Origin: Streptomyces sp. ISL-12
Lineage (GTDB): Bacteria; Actinomycetota; Actinomycetes; Streptomycetales; Streptomycetaceae
Direction: 5' to 3'
Assembly: GCF_018614415.1 (NCBI RefSeq)
Contig: NZ_JAGGOO010000038.1
Span: forward strand, 1-35,477
Length of the DNA stretch: 35,477 nucleotides
A model generated the notes under the pieces. It saw nothing but the letters and a program-made list of their open reading frames with translations, had not been told where the DNA came from and did not search any database. This document shows positions 25,846 to 34,087 of the stretch, piece by piece; positions within the stretch are counted from its first letter, which is position 1, and each line of letters starts with the position of its first letter. Both the position numbers and the translations under genes were made by a program.

Positions 25846-27358
25846 TCAGGGGGATCCGGGGAACAAGCGCGCCCTCCGGTTCGTGACCAGGGTGCGCCAC
25901 CGGTCTCGTACGGCGTCCTCGCCGTCGATCCAGCGGGCCGTCGGCGGTTCGGTGAGGGGGCGGTCGGCCATGTAGTGGGCGTAGTCGCCGCCCGCGGTGA
26001 GGGCGTTGAGGCGGGTGATGCAGGCGGTGAGCTGGTCGTCGTCGCCGGTGACGGCGTGGTAGAAGGCCAGGGCGAGTTCGAGGACGGGTTCGGCGGCGGT
26101 GACGCCGGCGAGACGGATGTCGGTGCGGAGGCGTTCGGCGCGGTCGGTGACGTCGCGGGCGGTGCCGGCATCGCGCAGGAGTTCGGCGGTTCGCACGGTG
26201 GCGGTGGTGACGCGGAGTACGAGGCCGGTCAGGTACTGGTGGGCGAGGTCGATGTCGGCGGCCGCGGCGGTGGGGTCGGTGAAGGCGAGGGTGAAGGCGC
26301 GCTGGGCCTGGCTGGTGGCGCGTTCACCGGTGATGCCGTGGTCTTCGGCTTCGGTGCGGGCGGCGGTGTAGGCGGTGGCGGCGCGGTGCATGTCGCCGTG
26401 GGGCCACCACAGGTCGCCTTCGACACGGTGGTGGCGGCCTGCCCAGCCGAGGGTCCGGGCGGCGGCGAGGGCGGTGGGGAAGTCGCCGGCGAGGCGGGCG
26501 AGGTGGGCCAGGCCGCGGCGGGCGGCGGGGGCGAGCCGGCCGCCGCGGTCGGCGACGTACTGCATCCCTCGGCGTGAGTGGTCCGGTCGGCCGAGGTCGC
26601 GTTCGGCCTTGGCCCGGTAGTAGACGGCCATCTCGGTCAGCTCGGGCGGCAGCAGGCGGGTGTCGAGGACGGCGGTGAGCCGGTCGACGGTGCGGGCGCG
26701 GTGTTCGTGCTGGCGGCGGGCGAGGGTGTGCAGGAGTTCGGTGAGCGCGTTGGCCGGGGTGGCCAGGCCTGGCAGGTCGGTGCCGGCGTCGGGCGGGGCG
26801 ATGGGTTCCCACACGGAGTCGCCGACGTAGGCCCAGGCCGCCTCGGTGAGCCAGTCCAGGTCCAGGTGATGGTCGCGGGCCAGGCGCAGGCCCTGGCGCA
26901 GGCAGGCGACGAGCAGCAGCCGGCCCGGGGCCGTGGTGTTGCGCCACTGGTCGCCGAGGGCGGTGTGGGCGCGGTGGGCGGCCTGCTGCCAGTCGGCCTC
27001 GCTCCAGCGGTCGTCGGTGGTGTCGTCGGCGTTGCGGACGGCGGAGCGGAGAGCGTGCAGGTGGTAGGGCCACAGCCCGAAGGGGTTCTCGCGGACGAGG
27101 GGGCGTTCGGCGAGCCGCTGGGCGGGGGCCTGGTGAGTGAGGCCGGCGGTACGCGTGGCCAGCGCGATGTCGAAGGCGTCCAGCAGGCTCACCGAGCGCA
27201 GGACGTAGCGTTCGTCGGCGGTCAGGTCGGTGAGGGTGCGGGCGACCAGAGCGGGGAAGTCGTGGTCGAAGTCGGCCGGCTCGGGCGTGCGGCCGGTGCG
27301 GCGCAGTTTGAGGAAGCGGGCCACGGACAGGTCGAGGTAGAGGTGCAGTCCGTACGCA
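25846..27358 (-). pseudogene. C-terminal part of a STAND/TPR-type ATP-binding protein
   Basis: About 500 residues matching the rear half of a large Streptomyces family of STAND-like NTPases. It begins AYGLHLYLDLSVARFLKLRR, with FDHDFPALVARTLTDLT, then DERYVLRSVSLLDAFDIAL (winged-helix/ARC2-like) and VRENPFGLWPYHLHALRSAV. A long helical TPR-like array follows (GRPDHSRRGMQYVAD, LAHLARLAGDFPTALAAART). The N-terminal NTPase domain with Walker motifs is absent. Its place is taken by a zeta-toxin fragment in a different frame, with the junction at about 27355. The first start codon inside is GTG 27324. It is most likely a non-functional leftover, though a truncated helical protein could still be made. 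Confidence 0.55.
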
Positions 27359-27559
27359 GCCGCCGCGGTAGTGCAGGACGGCCTGGAAGAGATCGGCCAC
27401 CCGCGTCTTGCCCGCGCCGGGCTGCCCGGCCACGAACAGCACGACCGGCCTCTTCTGCGGGACGGAGTTCTTCGTCGCCTCCGGGATGATCACCTGGTGC
27501 AGCGCGGCGAGGCGTTCCTGCGCGGACAGCACGGAGCCACCGGTGTTGCCTTCTGCCAC
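27359..27559 (-). pseudogene. 5' fragment of a zeta-toxin-like kinase gene
   Basis: Starts at GTG 27559, two bases after the stop of the HTH gene. The first 67 residues include RPVVLFVAGQPGAGKTRVAD with Walker A Lys51, and end at VLHYRGG, just where zeta toxins continue with their substrate-binding part. The frame then runs into the STAND fragment out of phase. Zeta toxins phosphorylate UDP-N-acetylglucosamine; this fragment lacks all later catalytic elements and should be inactive. Confidence 0.6.
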
Positions 27560-27561
27560 CG

Positions 27562-27852
27562 TTACTTGCCCTTGGCGATCTGGTCGACACGGCCGACGGA
27601 CAGCCCGAGCAACTCGGCGACCTTGGCCAGAGTGAGGCTCTGGCGTAACTCCAGCACGGCCTGCTGCCGGACGGCCTTGGTCCGGGTGAGCGGCTCGGCA
27701 ATCGCCTCGGTCAAAGCAGCCTGCAGAGCGCGGGCGGTTCTGTCACGGGCCACTGGGTCCTCGAGGGCCAAGATGTCGGCGAGGGCCTTCTCGAACGCCG
27801 GCTGGAGCTGCCCGCGGATCTGTTCGCGGATGGGTGCGCGGGACTCTCCCAC
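27562..27852 (-). CDS. Small HTH protein upstream of the zeta-toxin remnant, antitoxin-like
   Basis: Taking GTG 27852 as start gives 96 aa. An N-terminal helical region (REQIRGQLQPAFEKALADI, then LEDPVARDRTARALQAAL) is followed by a helix-turn-helix (QAVLELRQSLTLAKVAELLG, LSVGRVDQIAKGK) at residues 63-94. Genes of this shape commonly precede zeta-toxin genes in Streptomyces and may serve as the antitoxin or autoregulator. It remains intact although its toxin partner is truncated. No good ribosome site is visible, and a CATAAC box lies just upstream of the GTG, so a leaderless start is possible. The frame stays open further upstream, so the N-terminus is uncertain. Confidence 0.55.
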   Translation of the reverse strand: MGESRAPIREQIRGQLQPAFEKALADILALEDPVARDRTARALQAALTEAIAEPLTRTKAVRQQAVLELRQSLTLAKVAELLGLSVGRVDQIAKGK

Positions 27853-27895
27853 GCCGTTATGCGGTCTGTCAGCCTGCCGCTCCGCTCCAGCTTGT

Positions 27896-29089
27896 TCACC
27901 TCCGCCCAGCAGGCTCTCCAGACCCGGCCCGTACGCTGCCCGAATCTCGTTGCGGTGCTGCTGAATACCGAGCCCAGCCGGCGCCGCTCGGTCCGGTGCT
28001 CTGGAGGCCGAGCGCTTTCTGGAGCCGGTGGCAGGCCTGGGTGATGCGCTGCGGGGTGTCGTGGGGTGCGTCTGGTTCGGGCAGGGTGCGCAGGACGGTG
28101 AGGTGGTGTCCGGTGCGGGTGAGGTCGGCACGGGCGGTGAGCCGGTCGTCGGTGAGGAGTGGGCAGACGTAGTAGCCGTAGATGCGGCGGTGGGCGGGTT
28201 TGTAGGCCTCCAGGATGTGGGTGAATCCGAACAGGCGGCGGGTGCGGGGGCGGTTCCAGATCAGGTTGTCGAAGGGGCCCAGAAGGAGTGCCTGCCCGGG
28301 GGCGGGGTGGGGCGGGTGGAGGGCGTCGGGGTGGACCCAGGTGGGTTCGGTCCAGCCGGGGACCGTTGCGGGCAGCAGCAGGGTCTGGGGCAGGAGCCGG
28401 GCTGCGTGCCGGGCGGGGATGCGGAGGTAGTCGGCGAGGTCTGTGGCTGTGGCGGCGCCCAGGGCGCGTCCGGCGTGGCCGAGGAGATCGGTCAGGCATG
28501 CGTCGTCGGTGAGGGCGTCGGTGTGCAGGTGGGCGGGCAGGTGGCGTTCAGGGAGGTCGAAGAGGCGCTGCCAGCCGGTCGTACGGCGCACGCAGATGAG
28601 GTCTCCTGCCCACAGCATGAACTCCACGGCCTGTTTGACCGGTCCCCAGGTCCAGCCGGCGGATGCCGGGGCATTGGGCGGGCGCAGGCCGCGGAGGGGC
28701 AGTGGACCGTGTTCGCCGAGGAGGGCGAGGATCCTGCGGCGTTCGGCGGGCGGCGGGTATTCGGGGCGCCGGCGGGCGGCGCGTCGGCGGAACGCCCACA
28801 GGGGCCAGTCGCCGAGGGGGACCAGAGCGTGGGCGTGGGCGGGGTATTCGAAGGTGAGGGGCTGGGGGCCGTCCTGCAGGAGGGTGTCCACCTGCGGGGC
28901 CGTGAGGTGGGGGAGGCGGGCGGTGAGGGTGAGTTGGTGGGCCCGGGCCAGGGTGGTGATCGAGTCGAGCTGGATGATCCGCAGCCGTTCCAGCAGGCTG
29001 TCCAGGCTGTCCGCGCCGGGGTCGAGGAGCGTCGCGGCGATGGCGATACGCCGTGCTTCGCCGGGGGAGAGGCACACCGGCGCTGTCAT
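27896..29089 (-). CDS. AlkX/YcaQ-family DNA glycosylase (HTH_42 winged-helix protein)
   Basis: A 397-aa protein of the winged-helix glycosylase family that removes alkylated bases and unhooks interstrand crosslinks. The catalytic motif of the YcaQ/AlkX branch, Gln-x-Asp, is present as RIIQLDSITTLARAHQL (Q40, D42). Also seen are the FEYPAHAHALVPLGDWP region and the family signature PFDNLIWNRPRTRRLFGF, followed by LEAYKPAHRRIYGYYVCPLL and RLTARADLTR. The last ~30 residues are Ser/Gly/Arg-rich and may be altered by the nearby junctions. It overlaps the MFS gene by 4 bp (ATGA), so the two are co-translated. Relatives serve as self-resistance in producers of DNA-alkylating metabolites (established for AlkZ in the azinomycin producer); that role here is inference. 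Confidence 0.8.
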   Translation of the reverse strand: MTAPVCLSPGEARRIAIAATLLDPGADSLDSLLERLRIIQLDSITTLARAHQLTLTARLPHLTAPQVDTLLQDGPQPLTFEYPAHAHALVPLGDWPLWAFRRRAARRRPEYPPPAERRRILALLGEHGPLPLRGLRPPNAPASAGWTWGPVKQAVEFMLWAGDLICVRRTTGWQRLFDLPERHLPAHLHTDALTDDACLTDLLGHAGRALGAATATDLADYLRIPARHAARLLPQTLLLPATVPGWTEPTWVHPDALHPPHPAPGQALLLGPFDNLIWNRPRTRRLFGFTHILEAYKPAHRRIYGYYVCPLLTDDRLTARADLTRTGHHLTVLRTLPEPDAPHDTPQRITQACHRLQKALGLQSTGPSGAGWARYSAAPQRDSGSVRAGSGEPAGRR

Positions 29090-30378
29090 GAGCCGGCTGG
29101 TACTTCACGGCCGGGGCCGGGCTGAGGGGTGTCGTTGGGGGCTTTCTCAGGGGGTGGTGGGGGTGAGGGCAGGAGGAGGGCGGTCAGGATGCCGCAGGCG
29201 GCGCATGCCGACAGGACGGTGAGGGCGGTGTGGAAGTGCTGGCCGGCGGTGAGGGCGCCGATGGCGATGGCGGTGATGCCGTTGGAGATGTCGGTGCTGG
29301 CACCGACCCAGGTGTTGGCCTCGGTGCGTACGTCGTCGGTGGCGGTGGCGTCCAGGAGGAGGAAGGCGGTGATGAACAGCGGGGTGACGAACAGGCCGGA
29401 CAGCAGGAGCAGTGCGGCCAGCAGCAGGGGCGGGCGGGCGAACAGCAGGAAGCAGCCGGGCAGGGCGAAGCCCGCGGTCAGCAGCCGGTAGAGGGTCCAG
29501 GGCGGAAGGCGGCGGGTGGGCAGGGCCGCGTAGAGGAGGCCGCCGAGCACGCCGCCGGCTGAGATTGCGGCGAGCAGGGGGCCGATCTGTGCGGTGGCGT
29601 GGTGGGCCTGGCTGTAGGCGGGCACGTAGATGCCTGTGCCGCCGAACAGGCAGCCCATGACGAGCAGCGGCAGCATGATCATAAGGATGCGGGGCTGGGC
29701 CAGAGGGCCGAGCCACCGGTGCGCGCGCCGTGCCGCCCGGCTGCGTTCGGCAGGTGCGGGAGGCCGGGTGTGGGCCAGGCCCCAGTGCCGGGCTGCGGCG
29801 AGGTACAGGGCCATGGTCAGCAGGTAGCAGGCGGCGGCCGTCTGGTAGGCGGTGACCTCGTCGAGGAGGGTCACGGCGGTGCCCGCGGCCAGCGGGGCGG
29901 CGACGAAGCCGGCTTCCTCCAGCACACTGTCGGCCGTGTGCACTGCTTTGAGGTGCGTCGGGGCGACGAGACGGCGCCAGGAGGAGCGCAGGGCCGCGTT
30001 GAGGGGCGGCCCGCTCATGCTCGCGGTGATGACCAGGAGCAAGGTGGTCCACCAGGGCCACCGGGCGGTGACGCTGACGGCGGCCACCGTTGTCAGCGTC
30101 ATGGCCACGACGGCCATGACGGGCAGGGCGTTCCGGTGCCCGTAGCGGTCCAGGAGCCGGCCCCGCAGCGGGACCAGGAAGGCCAGTACGAGGGTGTGGC
30201 TGCCGCCGACGAGTGCGGCTCGGGCGTAGCCGTAGCGGTCGGCGAGCGCGAGCAGCAGCGTGATCGGCAGGACGGCGGCGACGGTGCGGGCCGCGAACGC
30301 CAGAGCCAGCAGAGGAGCGGCCGGCGGCCGCAGGAGGAGGGCCGGTGTGCCGCCGGGCCGGAGCCGAGGCGCGCTCAT
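29086..30378 (-). CDS. MFS transporter
   Basis: A 430-aa integral membrane protein with about 12 hydrophobic helices (e.g. PLLALAFAARTVAAVLPIT, LLVITASMSGPPLNAAL, LLVMGCLFGGTGIYVPAYS). It has the loop signature LRGRLLDRYGHRNALPVMAV between helices 2 and 3, the MFS motif A equivalent. A central loop rich in Arg/Ala separates the two halves and a Pro-rich tail ends the protein. It likely exports a small molecule by proton antiport. Both ends overlap neighbours by 4 bp (DUF6065-like gene before it, glycosylase after it), so it is embedded in the operon and is a candidate exporter for the product that the glycosylase protects against. Confidence 0.82.
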   Translation of the reverse strand: MSAPRLRPGGTPALLLRPPAAPLLALAFAARTVAAVLPITLLLALADRYGYARAALVGGSHTLVLAFLVPLRGRLLDRYGHRNALPVMAVVAMTLTTVAAVSVTARWPWWTTLLLVITASMSGPPLNAALRSSWRRLVAPTHLKAVHTADSVLEEAGFVAAPLAAGTAVTLLDEVTAYQTAAACYLLTMALYLAAARHWGLAHTRPPAPAERSRAARRAHRWLGPLAQPRILMIMLPLLVMGCLFGGTGIYVPAYSQAHHATAQIGPLLAAISAGGVLGGLLYAALPTRRLPPWTLYRLLTAGFALPGCFLLFARPPLLLAALLLLSGLFVTPLFITAFLLLDATATDDVRTEANTWVGASTDISNGITAIAIGALTAGQHFHTALTVLSACAACGILTALLLPSPPPPPEKAPNDTPQPGPGREVPAGS

Positions 30379-31061
30379 GACGCCGGGCAGGGGGTGGTGG
30401 CGGCGTTGGCGCGCAGGGTGTCGGGATGCAGCAGGACGAGCCGGGCGACCGGCTGACCGCGGCGCACCTCAAGGGGCCGGGTGGGCCGGACGGCGATGCT
30501 GATACCTCCGCCGGCGGTCATGGCGTTGACGGTTTTCGCGCCCAGGATGCCGACCGGGACGTCCAGCCCTTCCAGCGGGGGGTCCAGCGGCAGCACCATC
30601 AGGAAGTAGGGTTCGGCGCACGTCACGGCGATGCCGAGGCGCCACTCGGCGCTGCCCTGCCCGTTGGGCAGGAACATCGCCTCCCACGTGCCGTCGGCGT
30701 TGCGGAAGTCGTACAGCCGCAGCCAGTGGCCGTCGGCCACCGAGATCCAGTCGGTCCCGCGGCGCCACATCTGGCCGCCTCCGGCCCGCAGGCTCACCGC
30801 CCGCGCATCCTCCCCGTCCGGAACGCCGACGTCGGTGTCGGTGAGCGGAGTCATGGTGCAGCTGACCGGGGAACGCACCGTCCATCCCAGCGTGCGGCCC
30901 AAGGCCCAGGGCGGGCAGTCCTCAGGCAGACGGGTGATGCGGACATGCCGGAACTCCGCTGTGTACAGGTCGCGTTCGGCCCGGGCTGCTGCCCGGTCGA
31001 CGCGTGGCTTGTCGGGCAGCAGCGACCACGGATACAGCGCGGTGAACTCGATCTCGGCCAA
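30375..31061 (-). CDS. DUF6065-like protein
   Basis: A 228-aa soluble protein. The order of elements fits the DUF6065 family as I remember it: an early FTALYPWSLLPDKPRVDRA, the LGRTLGWTVRSPVSC core strand, NGQGSAEWRLGIAVTC, then MVLPLDPPLEG, and near the end IAVRPTRPLEVRRGQPVAR. No enzymatic motif is visible and the function is unknown; relatives are often encoded beside 2OG-Fe(II) oxygenases in natural-product clusters (memory, to be checked). The apparent start is TTG 31061; a GGAAG site lies 12 bases upstream, rather far. It overlaps the MFS gene by 4 bp. A strong hairpin lies upstream of it. Confidence 0.6.
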   Translation of the reverse strand: MAEIEFTALYPWSLLPDKPRVDRAAARAERDLYTAEFRHVRITRLPEDCPPWALGRTLGWTVRSPVSCTMTPLTDTDVGVPDGEDARAVSLRAGGGQMWRRGTDWISVADGHWLRLYDFRNADGTWEAMFLPNGQGSAEWRLGIAVTCAEPYFLMVLPLDPPLEGLDVPVGILGAKTVNAMTAGGGISIAVRPTRPLEVRRGQPVARLVLLHPDTLRANAATTPCPAS

Positions 31062-31107
31062 AACGGCAGTGTGCTTCCTGTGCGTCGGACCAGCGGTCGG
31101 TGAGAAC

Positions 31108-31144
31108 GGCGCGTTCCCGCGCGGGCACCGCGCGGGAACGCGCT
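31108..31144 (-). terminator. Strong hairpin between the propeller and DUF6065-like genes
   Basis: Bases 31111-31124 pair perfectly with 31128-31141 around a 3-nt loop, and flanking C-G, G-C and wobble pairs extend the stem to about 17 bp. It lies 11 bases after the beta-propeller stop in the minus-strand operon. It probably attenuates or terminates transcription between the first two and the following genes. Confidence 0.6.
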
Positions 31145-31155
31145 CATGGGGGGGG

Positions 31156-32208
31156 TCAGGCGCGGATGCGGTCCGCGCGGCGCGTGCGTTCGTCTTCCGG
31201 CAGCGTGTCCAGGTCGAACATGGTCACCGAGCAGGGTCCGTAGCCGACGACGATGGGCTCGCAGTCGAAGACGTCCTCGTCGCGGTCCAGTGGTGCCGAG
31301 GACAGGTCGATCACGGTGAGGGTGTTGGGCTCGTAGTCCAGTTCCGGCGCGAGGCCCAGGACCGTGGCCCGGGAGAAGTTGGTGACGTAGGCGGTCTCGT
31401 CACTGGCGTCGACGACCAGACCGCGCGGCCCGGCGCCCACCGGGATGTGCCGGGTGACCTCCAGCGTCTGCACATCGATGACGTAGACGCGGCTGACGGT
31501 CTCCACCGTCAGCAGCGCGTGCCGTCCGTCGGGGCTGAACTGGACCGCACGGCCGCCGATGAACCCGATGTCGACGTTGGTGACCTCGTCGGTGGCGGTG
31601 TCGATCACGGTCACGTACGGCGCCTGGGTGTTGGCGACGAACACGCGCCGGCCTGACGGGTCGATGGCCAGGCTGTAGGGGTGGGCGTACCGGTCCACCG
31701 GGATCTGCGCGACCTCGGTGACCCCGGCGGGGTCCTCGTCGTCCACCAGAGACGACAGGTCGAGCTTGCTGACGTACCCCGCACCCCACACGCACACGTA
31801 CGCCGTACGGCCGTCGGCGGTGATCCCCATGTGCCGCGGGTCCCGGCCCACCGGCACCTGACGCAGTTCGGTGTTCAGCTCCAGGTCCACGATGCTGACG
31901 GTGTCGCTGCCCGAGTTCGACACCAGCAGGTAGCGGTCCCCGGGCAGCAGCCCCTGGCCCCGCGGCCCGTGTCCGACCTCGATCCGCCGCACCTCCTCCA
32001 ACGCCACCGCGTCGATCTCCGACACGGTGTTCTGCGAGGTGTTGCACACGAACCCGCGCCCGTCCGCGGTGAACTTCACCCCGCCCCGCGGGGCGTTGCC
32101 GACCCGGATCTGCTCGATCCGCCGGTGCTCGCCCGGCCCGGTCTTCGCCACCACCGAGATCGTCCCGTCGTCGGTGTCGGTGGTGAAGAACTGCACGTTA
32201 CGCGCCAT
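31156..32208 (-). CDS. YVTN-type beta-propeller protein
   Basis: A 350-aa protein made of about seven repeated blades of the pattern 'D-x-RG..hxPDGRxxYVxNxxxxTVSxID'. Examples are NTVSEIDAVALEEVRRIEVG, DTVSIVDLELNTELRQVPVG, RRVFVANTQAPYVTVIDTA and SRVYVIDVQTLEVTRHIPVG. No signal peptide is present, so unlike many YVTN proteins it appears cytoplasmic. Such propellers serve as binding scaffolds or as lactonase/quinoprotein-like enzymes; no catalytic set is evident. ATG 32208 has a GGGAG ribosome site. It is the second gene of the operon after the oxygenase, 68 bases downstream. Confidence 0.75.
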   Translation of the reverse strand: MARNVQFFTTDTDDGTISVVAKTGPGEHRRIEQIRVGNAPRGGVKFTADGRGFVCNTSQNTVSEIDAVALEEVRRIEVGHGPRGQGLLPGDRYLLVSNSGSDTVSIVDLELNTELRQVPVGRDPRHMGITADGRTAYVCVWGAGYVSKLDLSSLVDDEDPAGVTEVAQIPVDRYAHPYSLAIDPSGRRVFVANTQAPYVTVIDTATDEVTNVDIGFIGGRAVQFSPDGRHALLTVETVSRVYVIDVQTLEVTRHIPVGAGPRGLVVDASDETAYVTNFSRATVLGLAPELDYEPNTLTVIDLSSAPLDRDEDVFDCEPIVVGYGPCSVTMFDLDTLPEDERTRRADRIRA

Positions 32209-32276
32209 GACTGGCTCCCTTTTTCGATTCCTCGGGTTACTCGCTGTCCTTGTTCTCCGGCCGCCAGGCGGGTTGT

Positions 32277-32969
32277 TCAGCCGGACCGTGCCATGTAGTT
32301 CAGATTCCAGGAGAGGGAGATACGCACCCCGTCGTCCTGGAATGCGGGTACCGCATGCCGCAGCCAGCCAGGAATCAGCACCAGGTCGCCCGGCGTACAC
32401 GTCAGACGGACCCTCTGGTCTTCCCCGGCCAGCGAAATACCCGCGTCGAAGTAGTCGACAAAGGGCCGCGGATCCAGCAGATCGAGCTCGCAGGGCCCCG
32501 GCGCGGCCACGTAGTAGATCGCCGACCAGGCCGTATTGGGGTGGAAGTGCGGCTCGTGCCGGTCCCCGCTGTGGTACACGCTCGCCCAGCTCCGGCTCGC
32601 CACGACGCCCACCACCGGCGCCTTCCCGCTGCCGCTCTCACCCTCTCGGGACCGCAGGTACGCCTCCGCCAGCGGCACCCCGGCCAGCTTCTCGACCAGC
32701 TGGGCGGCCATCCGGCCCACCCACCGGGTCAGTTCCACCAGCCCCGGATCACCCCACGACGCCAGATCCCCCGCCGACTCCCTCTTGTACCCGAAATCCT
32801 TTCCCCCGGATTTCACCCGGGACATGACCAGATCCTTCAGCCGCCCGTTGAGTTCACCGGCCTTCGGATAAGAAAGACACGCCACGGGGGTAGGAAAAGC
32901 CTGAATCATGCGCGCTTTCACGGGAGCACTGGAGTGTTCAGTGAGAGAAATCCCTGAAGAATCCGGCAT
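32277..32969 (-). CDS. 2OG-Fe(II) oxygenase (TIGR02466-like)
   Basis: A 230-aa enzyme. ATG 32969 with an AGGAC ribosome site is preferred; a second ATG at codon 21 lacks a site. The double-stranded beta-helix core shows the iron-binding cluster in HEPHFHPNTAWSAIYYV (H141/H143), LDLLDPRPFVDYF, and the distal His in PGDLVLIPGWLRHAV (H205). Arg216 in GVRISLSWNLN should bind 2-oxoglutarate. This matches the TIGR02466 group of putative hydroxylases. The usual Asp/Glu of the HxD/E motif is not obvious, so the exact iron ligands are uncertain. It is the first gene of the minus-strand operon and would oxidise an unknown substrate. Confidence 0.75.
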   Translation of the reverse strand: MPDSSGISLTEHSSAPVKARMIQAFPTPVACLSYPKAGELNGRLKDLVMSRVKSGGKDFGYKRESAGDLASWGDPGLVELTRWVGRMAAQLVEKLAGVPLAEAYLRSREGESGSGKAPVVGVVASRSWASVYHSGDRHEPHFHPNTAWSAIYYVAAPGPCELDLLDPRPFVDYFDAGISLAGEDQRVRLTCTPGDLVLIPGWLRHAVPAFQDDGVRISLSWNLNYMARSG

Positions 32970-33413
32970 GAACCGTCCTGACGATTTCCGGAGACACTGG
33001 TTGGACTGTGCAAGAAGTCTCCGGCCCGGCGATGTCTCTACGCAAGGAGTAACTGCCGGAAGATGAAGCGGCGCACAGAGGGCGCACTTCGGAAAAACCA
33101 TTCTCCTTGCCCTAAAGAATTACCCGCAGCGAGAAAACCGTCTCTGTGTTCGCCCGTGCATGACATGCAGCGCCAGGCGTCCGCGTTCACCCGCATCACC
33201 CGTCCCAGCTCCCCGCACCCACCCCACAATGGAGTGAAAACGGCGCACGGCCACGGTGCGCCCGATACCTCCCCGGCAGCCGGACAGCACTGCTCACACC
33301 ACCCGCCCCCTCAGCACTTCCCGAGCAGGGCCGGTAGAGCCCGGTCCTTCGCCTGCCAGCGCGCCGGTACAGTTCCCTGCCAGCCTTCACCCGCGAATGA
33401 GGAACCCCCATCC
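32970..33413. other. Divergent promoter region between oxygenase operon and VOC gene
   Basis: About 445 bases. The part near the oxygenase (33050-33150) is AT-richer and should drive the minus-strand operon. A minus-strand frame of about 53 codons (33196 down to 33038, starting MRVNADAWRCMSCTGEHRDG) has poor codon bias and is not called as a gene. I could not assign promoter boxes. Confidence 0.35.
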
Positions 33414-33857
33414 ATGCCCCCTACCTCGCCCACAGCCGCCGACGGGCCGGCAGGAGCCCCTCACGGTGGCCTGCACCACGTCGAGATCTGGGTCCCCGAC
33501 CTCCAGCGGGCCATCGAAGACTGGGCCTGGCTCCTCGAAGCCCTCGGCTACACCCTCCACCAGAGCTGGGCCGCAGGCCGAAGCTGGCGCCACGCGACCA
33601 CCTACCTCGTCTTCGAACAGTCCCCCGCCCTCACCCACCCCCGCCACGACCGCTGCGCACCCGGACTGAACCACCTCGCCTTCCACGTCGCCACCCGCAC
33701 CGACGTGGACGCCCTTACCGACAAGGCGACCTCCGGCGCAGGCTGGACCCTGCTGTTCCCCGAACGACACCCCCACGCCGGCGGCCCCCAGCAGTACGCC
33801 GCCTACCTCGAGAACCGCGACGGCTTTGAAATCGAACTCATCGCCACAGCACCGTAA
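33414..33857 (+). CDS. VOC-family (glyoxalase/bleomycin-resistance fold) protein
   Basis: A 147-aa protein; ATG 33414 follows a GAGGAA ribosome site. One vicinal-oxygen-chelate module is visible. The first metal His lies in GGLHHVEIWVPDLQRAI (H22). The second half has GLNHLAFHVATRTDVDALTD (H87), YAAYLENRDGFEIELIA and its terminal Glu (E141). The fold covers glyoxalases, dioxygenases and drug-binding proteins such as those sequestering bleomycin. Divergent orientation to the oxygenase operon and the presence of an exporter and DNA glycosylase make a resistance role conceivable, but the sequence alone does not show it. Confidence 0.75.
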   Translation: MPPTSPTAADGPAGAPHGGLHHVEIWVPDLQRAIEDWAWLLEALGYTLHQSWAAGRSWRHATTYLVFEQSPALTHPRHDRCAPGLNHLAFHVATRTDVDALTDKATSGAGWTLLFPERHPHAGGPQQYAAYLENRDGFEIELIATAP

Positions 33858-33949
33858 GCGGGGATGGACGGCCACGGCCGCGGCGGCGCCAGCACCATTC
33901 GCACGGAAACCCAAGCGGTCCGACCTGTCGCCGGTCGCACGTGATTGCG

Positions 33950-34006
33950 AGTGGTGACTGCATGAGGTCATCCTGTGTCTTGGTGCTGGTTAGGGTAGAG
34001 GCATTC
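33950..34006. repeat. Possible isolated end of an IS5-like element
   Basis: GGTTAGGGTAGAGGCATTC (33988-34006) resembles the right terminal repeat of the IS at 7676-8499 (GGTTAGGGTGCATTC at 8483-8497), with 4 extra bases. The preceding ATGAGGTCATCCTG also resembles that element's subterminal sequence. It lies in the same orientation, so it may be a leftover right end of a related element. Short and tentative. Confidence 0.25.
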
Positions 34007-34087
34007 CCAGTGCGTAGGGCTCTGGCCTCTGCCGGACCCCGTCGAAGGCGGAGGATCAGGATGCGGGCGCACCTTCGGCTCGGGGAG

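Noticed and set aside
28028..29125. Plus-strand frame opposite the DNA glycosylase gene
   Set aside because: It is Gly/Val-rich antisense to a gene with clear family motifs.
33038..33196. 53-codon minus-strand frame (MRVNADAWRCMSC...) upstream of the oxygenase as a possible precursor peptide
   Set aside because: Codon third positions are not GC-biased like neighbouring genes, and no leader/core pattern or recognised maturation partner is seen. Kept only as a note.
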